64,000 nucleotides of DNA from contig NW_027480495.1 in NCBI RefSeq assembly GCF_051401765.1, positions 2,046,001-2,110,000 on the forward strand. Reading direction: 5' to 3'. Positions 39,236 through 53,200 of this stretch are shown here, in pieces (within the stretch, counting starts at the first letter, position 1; each line of letters starts with the position of its first letter). This DNA comes from Calliopsis andreniformis (lineage: Eukaryota > Arthropoda > Insecta > Hymenoptera > Andrenidae). The position numbers and the translations under genes are program-made. The notes under the pieces were generated by a model, which was given only the letters and a program-made list of their open reading frames with translations, did no database searches and was not told the origin of the DNA.

Positions 39236-42200
39236 TCAATCCTCAATCCTCAATTCTCAATCCTCAATACTCAACCCTCAATCCTCAATACTCAACCATC
39301 AATCCGCAACTTTCAATACTCAATAGAATATCCTGAATTCTCAGTATTCTATACTCAAACCTCAATCCTCAACACTCAGCCCTCATCCTCCATGCTCAAT
39401 CCTCAATCCTCAAACCTCAATCTTCAATCCTCAATCCTCAATCCTCAATCCTCAATCCTCAATCCTCAATCATCAGTCATGAATACTCAATCTTCATAAC
39501 TCAATCCTCAATGCTCAATCCTCAATCCTCAATCCTCAAACCTCAATCCTCATTCTTCAAACCTCAATCCTCAACCCTCAGTCCTCATCCTCAATTCTCA
39601 ATTCTCAATCCTCAATCCTCAATCATCAATCTTCAATCCTCAATCCTCACTACCCAATCTGCAATCCTCAGTCCTCAACCCTCAACCCTCAATCCTCATT
39701 CTTCAATCCTCAATACCCAATCCTCAATCTTCAACACTCAATCCTCAATCCTCAATTCTCAATCCTCAATCCTCAGTCCTCAGTCCTCAAACCTCAATCC
39801 TCAACACACAGCCATCATCCTCAATCCTCAATCCTCAATCCTCAATCCTCATTCTTCAAACCTCAATCCTCAACCCTTAGTCCTCATCCTCAATTCTCAA
39901 TTCTCAATCCTCAATCCTCAATCCTCAATCTTCAATCCTGAATAATCAATCTCCAATCCTAGATACTCAATCCCCAATCCTCAATCCTTAATCCTCAATC
40001 TTCAATCCTCAATACTCAATCCTCAATCCTCAGTCCTCAATCCTCAATCCTCAATCCTCAGTCATCAATCCTCAATACTCAATAGTCAATCGTCAATACT
40101 CAATCGTCAATCCTCAGTCCTCAATTCTCAATCCTCAATCCTCGTTCCTCAAACCTCAATCCTCAACCCTCAGTCCTCATCCTCAATTCTCAATCCTAAA
40201 TCCTCAAACCTCAATCTTCAATCTTCAATACTCAATCCTCAATCCTCAATACTCAACCATCAATCCTCAATTCTCAATACTCAATCGAATATCCTGAATT
40301 CTCAGTATTCAATACTCAAACCTCAATCCTCAACCCTCAGCCCTCATCCTCCATCCTCAATCCTGAATCCTCAATCCTCAATCTTCAATCCTCAATACTC
40401 AATCATCAATCTTCAATCCTCAATCCTCAATCCTCAATACTCAATCCTCAATCCTCAGTCATCAATCCTCAATCTTCAGTACTCAATCGTCAATCCGCAG
40501 TCCTCAATCCTCAATCCTCAATCCTCGTTCCTCAAACATCAATCCTCATCCCTCAGCCATCATCCTCAATCCTCAATCCTCGTTCCTCAATCCTCAAACC
40601 TCAATCCTCAATCCTCAATGGTCACTCTCCAATCCTAGATCCTCAATCCCCAATCCTCAATCCTTAATCCTCAATCTTCTATCCTCAATCCTTAATTCTC
40701 AATCCTCAATACTAAATCCTCAATCCTCAATCCTCAATCATCAACCTTCAATCCTCAATACTCAATCTTCAATCCTCAATACCCAATCCTCAATACTCAA
40801 TCCTCAATCCTCAGTCATCAATCCTCAATCCTCAATACTCAATCGTCAATCCTCAGTCCTCAATTCTCAATCCTCAATCCTCGTTCCTCAATCCTAGATA
40901 CTCAATCGTCAATCCCCAGTTCTCAATTCTCAATCCTCAATCCTCGTTCCTCAAACCTCAATCCTCAACGCTCAGTCCTCATCCTCAATTCTCAATCCTC
41001 AATCCTCAAACCTCACTCTTCAATCCTCAATACTCAACCCTCAGTCCTCAATACTCAACCATCAATCCTCAACTCTCAATACTCAATAGAATATCCTGAA
41101 TTCTCAGTATTCAATACTCAAACCTCAGTCCTCAACCCTCAGCCCTCATCCTCAATGCTCAATCCTCAATCCTCAAACCTCAATCTTCAACCCTCAATAC
41201 TCAATCTTCGATTCTCAATTCTCAATCCTGAATCCTCAATCCCCAATCCTCAATCTTCAATCCTCAATTATCAATCCTCAATCCTCAATCCTCAATCCTC
41301 AATCATCAATACTCAATCTTCAATCCTCAATCCTGAATCCTCAATCCTCAATCCTCAATCATCAGTCATGGATACTCAATCTTCATAACTCAATCTTCAA
41401 TCCTCAATCCTCAATCCTCAATCCTCAATCCTCAATCCTCAATCCTCATTCTTCAAACCTCAATCCTCAACCCTCTGTCCTCATCCTCAATTCTCAATTC
41501 TCAATCCTCAATCCTCAATCCTCAATCTTCAATCGTGAATAATCAATCTCCAATCCTAGATCCTCAATCCCCAATCCTCAGTCCTTAATCCTCAATCTTC
41601 AAACCTCAATACACAGTCCTCAATCCTCAATACTCAATACTCAATCGTCAATCTTCAATCCTCAATACTCAATTCTCAATCCTCAATCCTCAGTCCTCAA
41701 ACCTCAATCCTCAACACTCAGCCATCATCCTCAATACTCAATCCTCAATCCTCAATCCTCAATCCTCAGTCCTCGATTCTCAATCCTCAATCCTCGTTCC
41801 TCAAACCTCAATCCTCAACCCTCAGTCCTCATCCTCAATTCTCAATCCTCAATCCTCAAACCTCAATCTTCAATCCTCAATACTCAATACTAAATCCTCA
41901 ATCCTCAATACGCAACCATCAAACCTCAATTCTCAATACTCAATAGAATATCCTGAATTCTCAGTATTCAATACTCAAACCTCAATCCTCAACCCTCAGT
42001 CCTCATCCTCCATCCTCAATCCTCAATCCTCAAACCTCAATCTTCAATCCTCAATACTCAATCTTCGATTCTCAATTCTCAATCCTCAATCCTCAATCCC
42101 CTATCCTCAATCTTCAATCCTCAATCCTCAATCCTCAATCCTCAATCCTCAATCCTCAATCCTCAATCCTCAATCATCAATTCTCATTCTTCAATCCTCA

Positions 42201-44336
42201 ATCCTCAATCCTCAATCCTCAATCCTCAATCATCAGTCATGGATACTCAATCTTCATAACTCAATCCTCAATACTCAATCCTCAATCCTCAATCCTCGAT
42301 ACTCAATCCTCAATCCTCAATCCTCAATCCTCAATCCTCAATCCTCAATCATCAATTCTCAATCTTCAATCCTCAATCCTCAATCCTCAATCCTCAATCC
42401 TCAATCCTCAATCATCAGTCATGAATACTCAATCTTCATAACTCAATCTTCAATACTCAATCCTCAATCCTCAATCCTCAATCCTCAATCCTCATTCTTC
42501 AAACCTCAATCCTCAACCCTCAGTCCTCATCCTCAATTCTCAATTCTCAATCCTCAATCCTCAATCCTCAATCTTCAATCCTGAATAATCAATCTCCAAT
42601 CCTAGATCCTCAATCCCCAATCCTCAATCCTTAATCCTCAATCTTCAAACCTCAATACACAGTCCTCAATCCTCAATACTCAATACTCAATCGTCAATCT
42701 TCAATCCTCAATACTCAATTCTCAATCCTCAATCCTCAGTCCTCAGTCCTCAAACCTCAATCCTCAACACTCAGCCATCATCCTCAATCCTCAATCCTCA
42801 ATCCTCAATCCTCAATCCTCAGTCCTCAATTCTCAATCCTCAATCCTCGTTCCTCAAACCTCAATCCTCAACCCTCAGTCCTCATCCTCAATTCTCAATC
42901 CTCAATACTCAATCCTCAATCCTCAATCATCAATTCTCAATCTTCAATCCTCAATCGTCAATCCTCAACCCTCAATCCTCAATCATCAGTCATGAATACA
43001 CAATCTTCATAACTCAATCCTCAATACTCAATCCTCAATCCTCAATCCTCAATCCTCAATCCTCAATCCTCATTCTTCAAACCGCAATCCTCAACCCTCA
43101 GTCCTCATCCTCAATTCTCAATTCTCAATCCTCAATCCTCGTTCCTCAATCCTAGATACTCAATCGTCAATCCCCAGTCCTCAATTCTCAATCCTCAATC
43201 CTCGTTCCTCAAACCTCAATCCTCAACGCTCAGTCCTCATCCTCAATTCTCAACCCTCAACCCTCAATCCTCATTCTTCAATCCTCAATACCCAATCCTC
43301 AATCTTCAACACTCAATCCTCAATCCTCAATTCTCAATCCTCAATCCTCAGTCCTCAGTCCTCAAACCTCAATCCTCAACACACAGCCATCATCCTCAAT
43401 CCTCAATCCTCAATCCTCAATCCTCATTCTTCAAACCTCAATCCTCAACCCTTAGTCCTCATCCTCAATTCTCAATTCTCAATCCTCAATCCTCAATCCT
43501 CAATCTTCAATCCTGAATAATCAATCTCCAATCCTAGATACTCAATCCCCAATCCTCAATCCTTAATCCTCAATCTTCAATCCTCAATACTCAATCCTCA
43601 ATCCTCAGTCCTCAATCCTCAATCCTCAATCCTCAATCCTCAATCCTCAATCCTCAATCATCAGTCATGAATACTCAATCTTCATAACTCAATCCTCAAT
43701 GCTCAATCCTCAATCCTCAATCCTCAATCCTCAATCCTCAATCCTCATTCTTCAAACCTCAATCCTCAACCCTCAGTCCTCATCCTCAATTCTCAATTCT
43801 CAATCCTCAATCCTCAATCCTCAATCTTCAATCCTCAATCCTCACTACCCAATCTGCAATCCTCAGTCCTCAACCCTCAACCCTCAATCCTCATTCTTCA
43901 ATCCTCAATACCCAATCCTCAATCTTCAACCCTCAATCCTCAATCCTCAATTCTCAATCCTCAATCCTCAGTCCTCAATCCTCAATCCTCAATCCTCAGT
44001 CCTCAATCCTCAATCATCGAACCTCAAACCTCAATACTCAATACTCAATCCTCAGTCCTCAATACGCAACCAACAATACTCAATTCTCAATACTGAATAG
44101 AATATCCTGAATTCTCAGTATTCAATACTCAAACCTCAATCCTCAACCCTCAGCCCTCATCATCCATGCTCAATCCTCAATCCTCAAACCTCAACCTTCA
44201 ATCCTCAATACTCAATCTTCGATTCTCAATCCTCAATCCTCAATCCTCAATCCCCAATCCTCAATCTTCAATCCTCAATCCTCAATCCTCAATCCTCAAT
44301 CCACAATCCTCAATCATCAATACTCAATCTTCAATC

Positions 44337-44371
44337 CTCAATCCTCAATCCTCAATCCTCAATCCTCAATC
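44337..44371. repeat. Variable-number run of pure heptamers (5 units)
   Basis: The five-unit allele of the same run. About 45 bp downstream a second run (44414-44462) has 7 units where 51505-51546 and 30431-30472 have 6, so the length change is cancelled within about 130 bp. Confidence 0.83.
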
Positions 44372-44413
44372 ATCAGTCATGAATACTCAATCTTCATAAC
44401 TCAATCCTCAATG

Positions 44414-44462
44414 CTCAATCCTCAATCCTCAATCCTCAATCCTCAATCCTCAATCCTCAATC
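44414..44462. repeat. Second variable-number heptamer run (7 units)
   Basis: Lies between CAATG and CTCATTCTTC. Seven CTCAATC units here, six at 30431-30472 and six at 51505-51546. Confidence 0.83.
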
Positions 44463-44727
44463 CTCATTCTTCAAACCTCAATCCTCAACCCTCAGTCCTC
44501 ATCCTCAATTCTCAATTCTCAATCCTCAATCCTCACTACCCAATCTGCAATCCTCAGTCCTCAACCCTCAACCCTCAATCCTCATTCTTCAATCCTCAAT
44601 ACCCAATCCTCAATCTTCAACCCTCAATCCTCAATCCTCAATTCTCAATCCTCAATCCTCAGTCCTCAGTCCTCAAACCTCAATCCTCAACACTCAGCCA
44701 TCATCCTCAATACTCAATCCTCAATCC

Positions 44728-47700
44728 TCAATCCTCAATCCTCAGTCATCAATCTTCAATACTCAATACTCAATCGTCAATACTCAATCGTCAATCCTCA
44801 GTCCTCAATTCTCAATCCTCAATCCTCGTTCCTCAAACCTCAATCCTCAACCCTCAGTCCTCATCCTCAATTCTCAATCCTCAATCCTCAAACCTCAATC
44901 CTCAATCCTCAATACTCAAGCCTCAATCCTCAATACTCAACCATCAATACTCAATTCTCAATACTCAATAGAATATCCTGAATTCTCAGTATTCAATACT
45001 CAAACCTCAATCATAAACCCTCAGCCCTCATCCTCCATCCTCAATCCTCAATCCTCAATCCTCAATCTTCAATCCTCAATACTCAATCTTCAATCTTCAA
45101 TCTTCAATCCTCAATCCTCAATCGTCAATCCTCAATCCTCAGTCATCAATCCTCAATCTTCAATACTCAATCGTCAATCCGCAGTCCTCAATCCTCAATC
45201 CTCAATCCTCGTTCCTCAAACATCAATCCTTAACCCTCAGCCATCATCCTCAATCCTCAATCCTCGTTCCTTAATCATCAATACTCAATCCTCAATCCTC
45301 AATAGTCAATCTCCAATCCTAGATCCTCAATCCCCAATCCTCAATCCTTAATCCTCAATCTTCAATCCTCAATCCTCAATTCTCAATCCTCAATACTCAA
45401 TCCTCAATCCTCAATCCTCAATCCCCAATCCTCAACCTTCAATCCTCAATCCTCAATCCTCAAGCCTCAATCCTCAATCCTCAATCTTCAATCCTGAATA
45501 CTCAATCTTCAATCCTCAATACTCAATCTTCAATCCTCAACCCTCAATCCACAATCCACAATCCTCAATCCTCAATCATCAACCTTCAATCCTCAATACT
45601 CAATCTTCAATCCTCAATCCTCAATACTGAATCTTCAATCCTCATTCTTCAATCCTCAATACCCAATCTTCAATACTCAATCCTCAATCCTCAGTCATCA
45701 ATCCTCAATCCTCAATACTCAATCGTCAATCCTCAGTCCTCAGTTCTCAATCCTCAATCCTCGTTCCTCAATCCTCAATACTCAATCGTCAATCCCCAGT
45801 CCTCAATTCTCAATCCTCAACCCTCGTTCCTCTAACCTCAATCCTCAACCCTCAGTCCTCATCCTCAATTCTCAATCCTCAATCCTCAAACCTCAATCTT
45901 CAATCCTCAATACTCAATCTTCGATTCTCAATTCTCAATCTTCAATCCTCAATCCCCAATCCTCAATCTTCAATCCTCAATCGTGATTCCTCAATTCTCA
46001 ATCCTCAATCCTCAATCATCAATACTCAATCTTCAATCCTCAATCCTCACTCCTCAATCCTCAATCCTCAATCCTCAATCATCAGTCATGAATACTCAAT
46101 CTTCATAACTCAATCCTCAATGCTCAATCCTCAATCCTCAATCCTCAAACCTCAATCCTCATTCTTCAAACCTCAATCCTCAACCCTCAGTCCTCATCCT
46201 CAATTCTCAATTCTCAATCCTCAATCCTCAATCATCAATCTTCAATCCTCAATCCTCACTACCCAATCTGCACTCCTCAGTCCTCAACCCTCAACCCTCA
46301 ATCCTCATTCTTCAATCCTCAATACCCAATCCTCAATCTTCAACACTCAATCCTCAATCCTCAATTCTCAATCCTCAATCCTCAGTCCTCAGTCCTCAAA
46401 CCTCAATCCTCAACACACAGCCATCATCCTCAATCCTCAATCCTCAATCCTCAATCCTCAATCCTCAAACCTCAATCCTCATTCTTCAAACCTCAATCCT
46501 CAACCCTCAGTCCTCATCCTCAATTCTCAATTCTCAATCCTCAATCCTTAATCATCAATCTTCAATCCTCAATCCTCACTACCCAATCTGCAATCCTCAG
46601 TCCTCAACCCTCAACCCTCAATCCTCATTCTTCAATCCTCAATACCCAATCCTCAATCTTCAACACTCAATCCTCAATCCTCAATTCTCAATCCTCAGCC
46701 CTCATCCTCCATCCTCAGTCCTCAATCCTCAAACCTCAATCTTCAATCCTCAATACTCAATCTTCGATTCTCAATCCTCAATACTCAATCCTCAATCCCC
46801 AATCCTCAATCTTCAATCCTCAATCCTCAATCCTCAATCCTCAGTCCTCAATCCTCAATCCTCAACCCTCAATCATCAATTCTCATTCTTCAATCCTCAA
46901 TCCTCAATCCTCAATCCTCAATCCTCAATCCTCAATCATTAGTCACGGGTACTCAATCTTCATAAATCAATCCTCAATACTCAATCCTCAATCCTCAATC
47001 CTCAATACTCAATCCTCAATCCTCATTCTTCAAACCTCAATCCTCAAACCTCAGTCCTTATCCTCAATTCTCAATTCTCATTCCTCAATCCTCAATCCTC
47101 AATCTTCAATCCTGAATAATCAATCTCCAATCCTAGATACTCAATCCCCAACTCTCAATCCTTAATCCTCAATCTTCAATCCTCAATCCCCAGTCCTCAA
47201 TCTTCAATCCTCAATGCTCAATCCTCAATCCTCAATCCTCAATCCTCAGTCCTCAATCCTCAATCATCGAACCTCAAACCTCAATACTCAATACTCAATC
47301 CTCAGTCCTCAATACGCAACCAACAATTCTCAATTCTCAATACTCAATAGAATATCCTGAATTCTCAGTATTCAATACTCAAACCTCAATCCTCAACCCT
47401 CAGCCCTCATCCTCCATCCTCAATCCTCGTTCCTCAATCCTCAATACACAATCCTCAATCCTCAATAGTCTATCTCCAATCCTAGATCCTCAATCACCAA
47501 TCCTCAATCCTTAATCCTCAATCTTCAATCCTCAATCCTCAATTCTCAATCCTCAATACTCAATCTTCGATTCTCAATTCTCAATCCTCAATCCTCAATC
47601 CCCAATCCTCAATCCTCAGTCATCAATCCTCAATCTTCAATACTCAATCGTCAATCCGCAGTCCTCAATCCTCAATCCTGAATCCTCGTTCCTCAAACAT

Positions 47701-50289
47701 CAATCCTCAACCCTCAGCCATCATCCTCAATCCTCAATACTCGTTCCTCAATCCTCAATACTCAATCCTCAATCCTCAATAGTCAATCTCCAATCCTAGA
47801 TCCTCAATCCCCAATCCTCAATACTTCATCCTCAATCTTCAATCCTCAATCCTCAATTCTCAATCCTCAATACTCAACCCTCAATCCTCAATACTCAACC
47901 ATCAATCCGCAACTTTCAATACTCAATAGAATATCCTGAATTCTCAGTATTCTATACTCAAACCTCAATCCTCAACACTCAGCCCTCATCCTCCATGCTC
48001 AATCCTCAATCCTCAAACCTCAATCTTCAATCCTCAATCCTCAATCCTCAATCCTCAATCCTCAATCCTCAATCATCAGTCATGAATACTCAATCTTCAT
48101 AACTCAATCCTCAATGCTCAATCCTCAATCCTCAATCCTCAAACCTCAATCCTCATTCTTCAAACCTCAATCCTCAACCCTCAGTCCTCATCCTCAATTC
48201 TCAATTCTCAATCCTCAATCCTCAATCATCAATCTTCAATCCTCAATCCTCACTACCCAATCTGCAATCCTCAGTCCTCAACCCTCAACCCTCAATCCTC
48301 ATTCTTCAATCCTCAATACCCAATCCTCAATCTTCAACACTCAATCCTCAATCCTCAATTCTCAATCCTCAATCCTCAGTCCTCAGTCCTCAAACCTCAA
48401 TCCTCAACACACAGCCATCATCCTCAATCCTCAATCCTCAATCCTCAATCCTCATTCTTCAAACCTCAATCCTCAACCCTTAGTCCTCATCCTCAATTCT
48501 CAATTCTCAATCCTCAATCCTCAATCCTCAATCTTCAATCCTGAATAATCAATCTCCAATCCTAGATACTCAATCCCCAATCCTCAATCCTTAATCCTCA
48601 ATCTTCAATCCTCAATACTCAATCCTCAATCCTCAGTCCTCAATCCTCAATCCTCAATCCTCAGTCATCAATCCTCAATACTCAATACCCAATCGTCAAT
48701 ACTCAATCGTCAATCCTCAGTCCTCAATTCTCAATCCTCAATCCTCGTTCCTCAAACCTCAATCCTCAACCCTCAGTCCTCATCCTCAATTCTCAATCCT
48801 AAATCCTCAAACCTCAATCTTCAATCTTCAATACTCAATCCTCAATCCTCAATACTCAACCATCAATCCTCAATTCTCAATACTCAATCGAATATCCTGA
48901 ATTCTCAGTATTCAATACTCAAACCTCAATCCTCAACCCTCAGCCCTCATCCTCCATCCTCAATCCTGAATCCTCAATCCTCAATCTTCAATCCTCAATA
49001 CTCAATCATCAATCTTCAATCCTCAATCCTCAATCCTCAATACTCAATCCTCAATCCTCAGTCATCAATCCTCAATCTTCAGTACTCAATCGTCAATCCG
49101 CAGTCCTCAATCCTCAATCCACAATCCTCGTTCCTCAAACATCAATCCTCATCCCTCAGCCATCATCCTCAATCCTCAATCCTCGTTCCTCAATCCTCAA
49201 ACCTCAATCCTCAATCCTCAATGGTCACTCTCCAATCCTAGATCCTCAATCCCCAATCCTCAATCCTTAATCCTCAATCTTCTATCCTCAATCCTTAATT
49301 CTCAATCCTCAATACTAAATCCTCAATCCTCAATCCTCAATCATCAACCTTCAATCCTCAATACTCAATCTTCAATCCTCAATACCCAATCCTCAATACT
49401 CAATCCTCAATCCTCAGTCATCAATCCTCAATCCTCAATACTCAATCGTCAATCCTCAGTCCTCAATTCTCAATCCTCAATCCTCGTTCCTCAATCCTAG
49501 ATACTCAATCGTCAATCCCCAGTCCTCAATTCTCAATCCTCAATCATCGTTCCTCAAACCTCAATCCTCAACGCTCAGTCCTCATCCTCAATTCTCAATC
49601 CTCAATCCTCAAACCTCACTCTTCAATCCTCAATACTCAACCCTCAGTCCTCAATACTCAACCATCAATCCTCAACTCTCAATACTCAATAGAGTATCCT
49701 GAATTCTCAGTATTCAATACTCAAACCTCAGTCCTCAACCCTCAGCCCTCGTCCTCAATGCTCAATCCTCAATCCTCAAACCTCAATCTTCAACCCTCAA
49801 TACTCAATCTTCGATTCTCAATTCTCAATCCTGAATCCTCAATCCCCAATCCTCAATCTTCAATCCTCAATTATCAATCCTCAATCCTCAATCCTCAATC
49901 CTCAATCATCAATACTCAATCTTCAATCCTCAATCCTGAATCCTCAATCCTCAATCCTCAATCATCAGTCATGGATACTCAATCGTCATAACTCAATCTT
50001 CAATCCTCAATCCTCAATCCTCAATCCTCAATCCTCAATCCTCAATCCTCATTCTTCAAACCTCAATCCTCAACCCTCTGTCCTCATCCTCAATTCTCAA
50101 TTCTCAATCCTCAATCCTCAATCCTCAATCTTCAATCGTGAATAATCAATCTCCAATCCTAGATCCTCAATCCCCAATCCTCAATCCTTAATCCTCAATC
50201 TTCAAACCTCAATACACAGTCCTCAATCCTCAATACTCAATACTCAATCGTCAATCTTCAATCCTCAATACTCAATTCTCAATCCTCAA
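44728..50289. repeat. Segment repeating 30.7-36.2 kb (remnant of an 8603-bp duplication)
   Basis: Matches 30.74-36.18 kb at an offset of 13990 bp before 45.5 kb and 14095 bp after it; the 105-bp step is an extra block of 15 heptamers near 45.53-45.64 kb. From 47.84 kb it also matches 39.24-41.67 kb at 8603 bp (14095 minus 5492). EcoRI modules at 44980, 47359, 47938, 48899 and 49701. Markers AGAGTATCC (about 49692) and CCCTCGTCC (about 49746) arise here and are not in the 35- and 41-kb relatives. Confidence 0.85.
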
Positions 50290-53200
50290 TCCTCAAACCT
50301 CAATCCTCAACGCTCAGTCCTCATCCTCAATTCTCAACCCTCAACCCTCAATCCTCATTCTTCAATCCTCAATACCCCATCCTCAATCTTCAACACTCAA
50401 TCCTCAATCCTCAATTCTCAATCCTCAATCCTCAGTCCTCAGTCCTCAAACCTCAATCCTCAACACACAGCCATCATCCTCAATCCTCAATCCTCAATCC
50501 TCAATCCTCATTCTTCAAACCTCAATCCTCAACCCTTAGTCCTCATCCTCAATTCTCAATTCTCAATCCTCAATCCTCAATCCTCAATCTTCAATCCTGA
50601 ATAATCAATCTCCAATCCTAGATACTCAATCCCCAATCCTCAATCCTTAATCCTCAATCTTCAATCCTCAATACTCAATCCTCAATCCTCAGTCCTCAAT
50701 CCTCAATCCTCAATCCTCAATCCTCAATCCTCAATCCTCAATCATCAGTCATGAATACTCAATCTTCATAACTCAATCCTCAATGCTCAATCCTCAATCC
50801 TCAATCCTCAATCCTCAATCCTCAATCCTCATTCTTCAAACCTCAATCCTCAACCCTCAGTCCTCATCCTCAATTCTCAATTCTCAATCCTCAATCCTCA
50901 ATCCTCAATCTTCAATCCTCAATCCTCACTACCCAATCTGCAATCCTCAGTCCTCAACCCTCAACCCTCAATCCTCATTCTTCAATCCTCAATACCCAAT
51001 CCTCAATCTTCAACCCTCAATCCTCAATCCTCAATTCTCAATCCTCAATCCTCAGTCCTCAATCCTCAATCCTCAAACCTCAGTCCTCAATCCTCAATCA
51101 TCGAACCTCAAACCTCAATACTCAATACTCAATCCTCAGTCCTCAATACGCAACCAACAATACTCAATTCTCAATACTGAATAGAATATCCTGAATTCTC
51201 AGTATTCAATACTCAAACCTCAATCCTCAACCCTCAGCCCTCATCATCCATGCTCAATCCTCAATCCTCAAACCTCAACCTTCAATCCTCAATACTCAAT
51301 CTTCGATTCTCAATCCTCAATCCTCAATCCTCAATCCCCAATCCTCAATCTTCAATCCTCAATCCTCAATCCTCAATCCTCAATCCTCAATCCTCAATCA
51401 TCAATACTCAATCTTCAATCCTCAATCCTCAATCCTCAATCCTCAATCCTCAATCCTCAATCATCAGTCATGAATACTCAATCTTCATAACTCAATCCTC
51501 AATGCTCAATCCTCAATCCTCAATCCTCAATCCTCAATCCTCAATCCTCATTCTTCAAACCTCAATCCTCAACCCTCAGTCCTCATCCTCAATTCTCAAT
51601 TCTCAATCCTCAATCCTCACTACCCAATCTGCAATCCTCAGTCCTCAACCCTCAACCCTCAATCCTCATTCTTCAATCCTCAATACCCAATCCTCAATCT
51701 TCAACCCTCAATCCTCAATCCTCAATTCTCAATCCTCAATCCTCAGTCCTCAGTCCTCAAACCTCAATCCTCAACACTCAGCCATCATCCTCAATACTCA
51801 ATCCTCAATCCTCAATCCTCAATCCTCAGTCATCAATCTTCAATACTCAATACTCAATCGTCAATACTCAATCGTCAATCCTCAGTCCTCAATTCTCAAT
51901 CCTCAATCCTCGTTCCTCAAACCTCAATCCTCAACCCTCAGTCCTCATCCTCAATTCTCAATCCTCAATCCTCAAACCTCAATCCTCAATCCTCAATACT
52001 CAAGCCTCAATCCTCAATACTCAACCATCAATACTCAATTCTCAATACTCAATAGAATATCCTGAATTCTCAGTATTCAATACTCAAACCTCAATCATAA
52101 ACCCTCAGCCCTCATCCTCCATCCTCAATCCTCAATCCTCAATCCTCAATCTTCAATCCTCAATACTCAATCTTCAATCTTCAATCTTCAATCCTCAATC
52201 CTCAATCGTCAATCCTCAATCCTCAGTCATCAATCCTCAATCTTCAATACTCAATCGTCAATCCGCAGTCCTCAATCCTCAATCCTCAATCCTCGTTCCT
52301 CAAACATCAATCCTTAACCCTCAGCCATCATCCTCAATCCTCAATCCTCGTTCCTTAATCATCAATACTCAATCCTCAATCCTCAATAGTCAATCTCCAA
52401 TCCTAGATCCTCAATCCCCAATCCTCAATCCTTAATCCTCAATCTTCAATCCTCAATCCTCAATTCTCAATCCTCAATACTCAATCCTCAATCCTCAATC
52501 CTCAATCCCCAATCCTCAACCTTCAATCCTCAATCCTCAATCCTCAAGCATCAATCCTCAATCCTCAATCTTCAATCCTGAATACTCAATCTTCAATCCT
52601 CAATACTCAATCTTCAATCCTCAACCCTCAATCCACAATCCACAATCCTCAATCCTCAATCATCAACCTTCAATCCTCAATACTCAATCTTCAATCCTCA
52701 ATCCTCAATACTGAATCTTCAATCCTCATTCTTCAATCCTCAATACCCAATCTTCAATACTCAATCCTCAATCCTCAGTCATCAATCCTCAATCCTCAAT
52801 ACTCAATCGTCAATCCTCAGTCCTCAGTTCTCAATCCTCAATCCTCGTTCCTCAATCCTCAATACTCAATCGTCAATCCCCAGTCCTCAATTCTCAATCC
52901 TCAACCCTCGTTCCTCTAACCTCAATCCTCAACCCTCAGTCCTCATCCTCAATTCTCAATCCTCAATCCTCAAACCTCAATCTTCAATCCTCAATACTCA
53001 ATCTTCGATTCTCAATTCTCAATCTTCAATCCTCAATCCCCAATCCTCAATCTTCAATCCTCAATCGTGGTTCCTCAATTCTCAATCCTCAATCCTCAAT
53101 CATCAATACTCAATCTTCAATCCTCAATCCTCAATCCTCAATCCTCAATCCTCAATCCTCAATCATCAGTCATGAATACTCAATCTTCATAACTCAATCC

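Larger units (their letters stand above)
39236..44727. repeat. 5492-bp higher-order repeat, copy 2
   Basis: Head-to-tail with the previous block. Its match to 39236 onward continues to about 44744. Its first half also matches 47.84-50.28 kb at an offset of 8603 bp, and its last 1.5 kb is the left part of the 7084-bp duplication. Confidence 0.9.
43206..50289. repeat. 7084-bp higher-order repeat, copy 1
   Basis: The match to 50290-57360 starts at 43206, where the preceding bases differ. Offset is 7084 bp (exactly 1012 heptamers) at AACGCTCAG (43228/50312) and at EcoRI sites 44109/51193, 44980/52064, 47359/54443, 47938/55022, 48899/55983 and 49701/56785. Between about 44371 and 44462 the offset is briefly 7091, then returns: two single-heptamer changes of opposite sign. 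This block overlaps the end of the 5492-bp copy 2. Confidence 0.9.
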
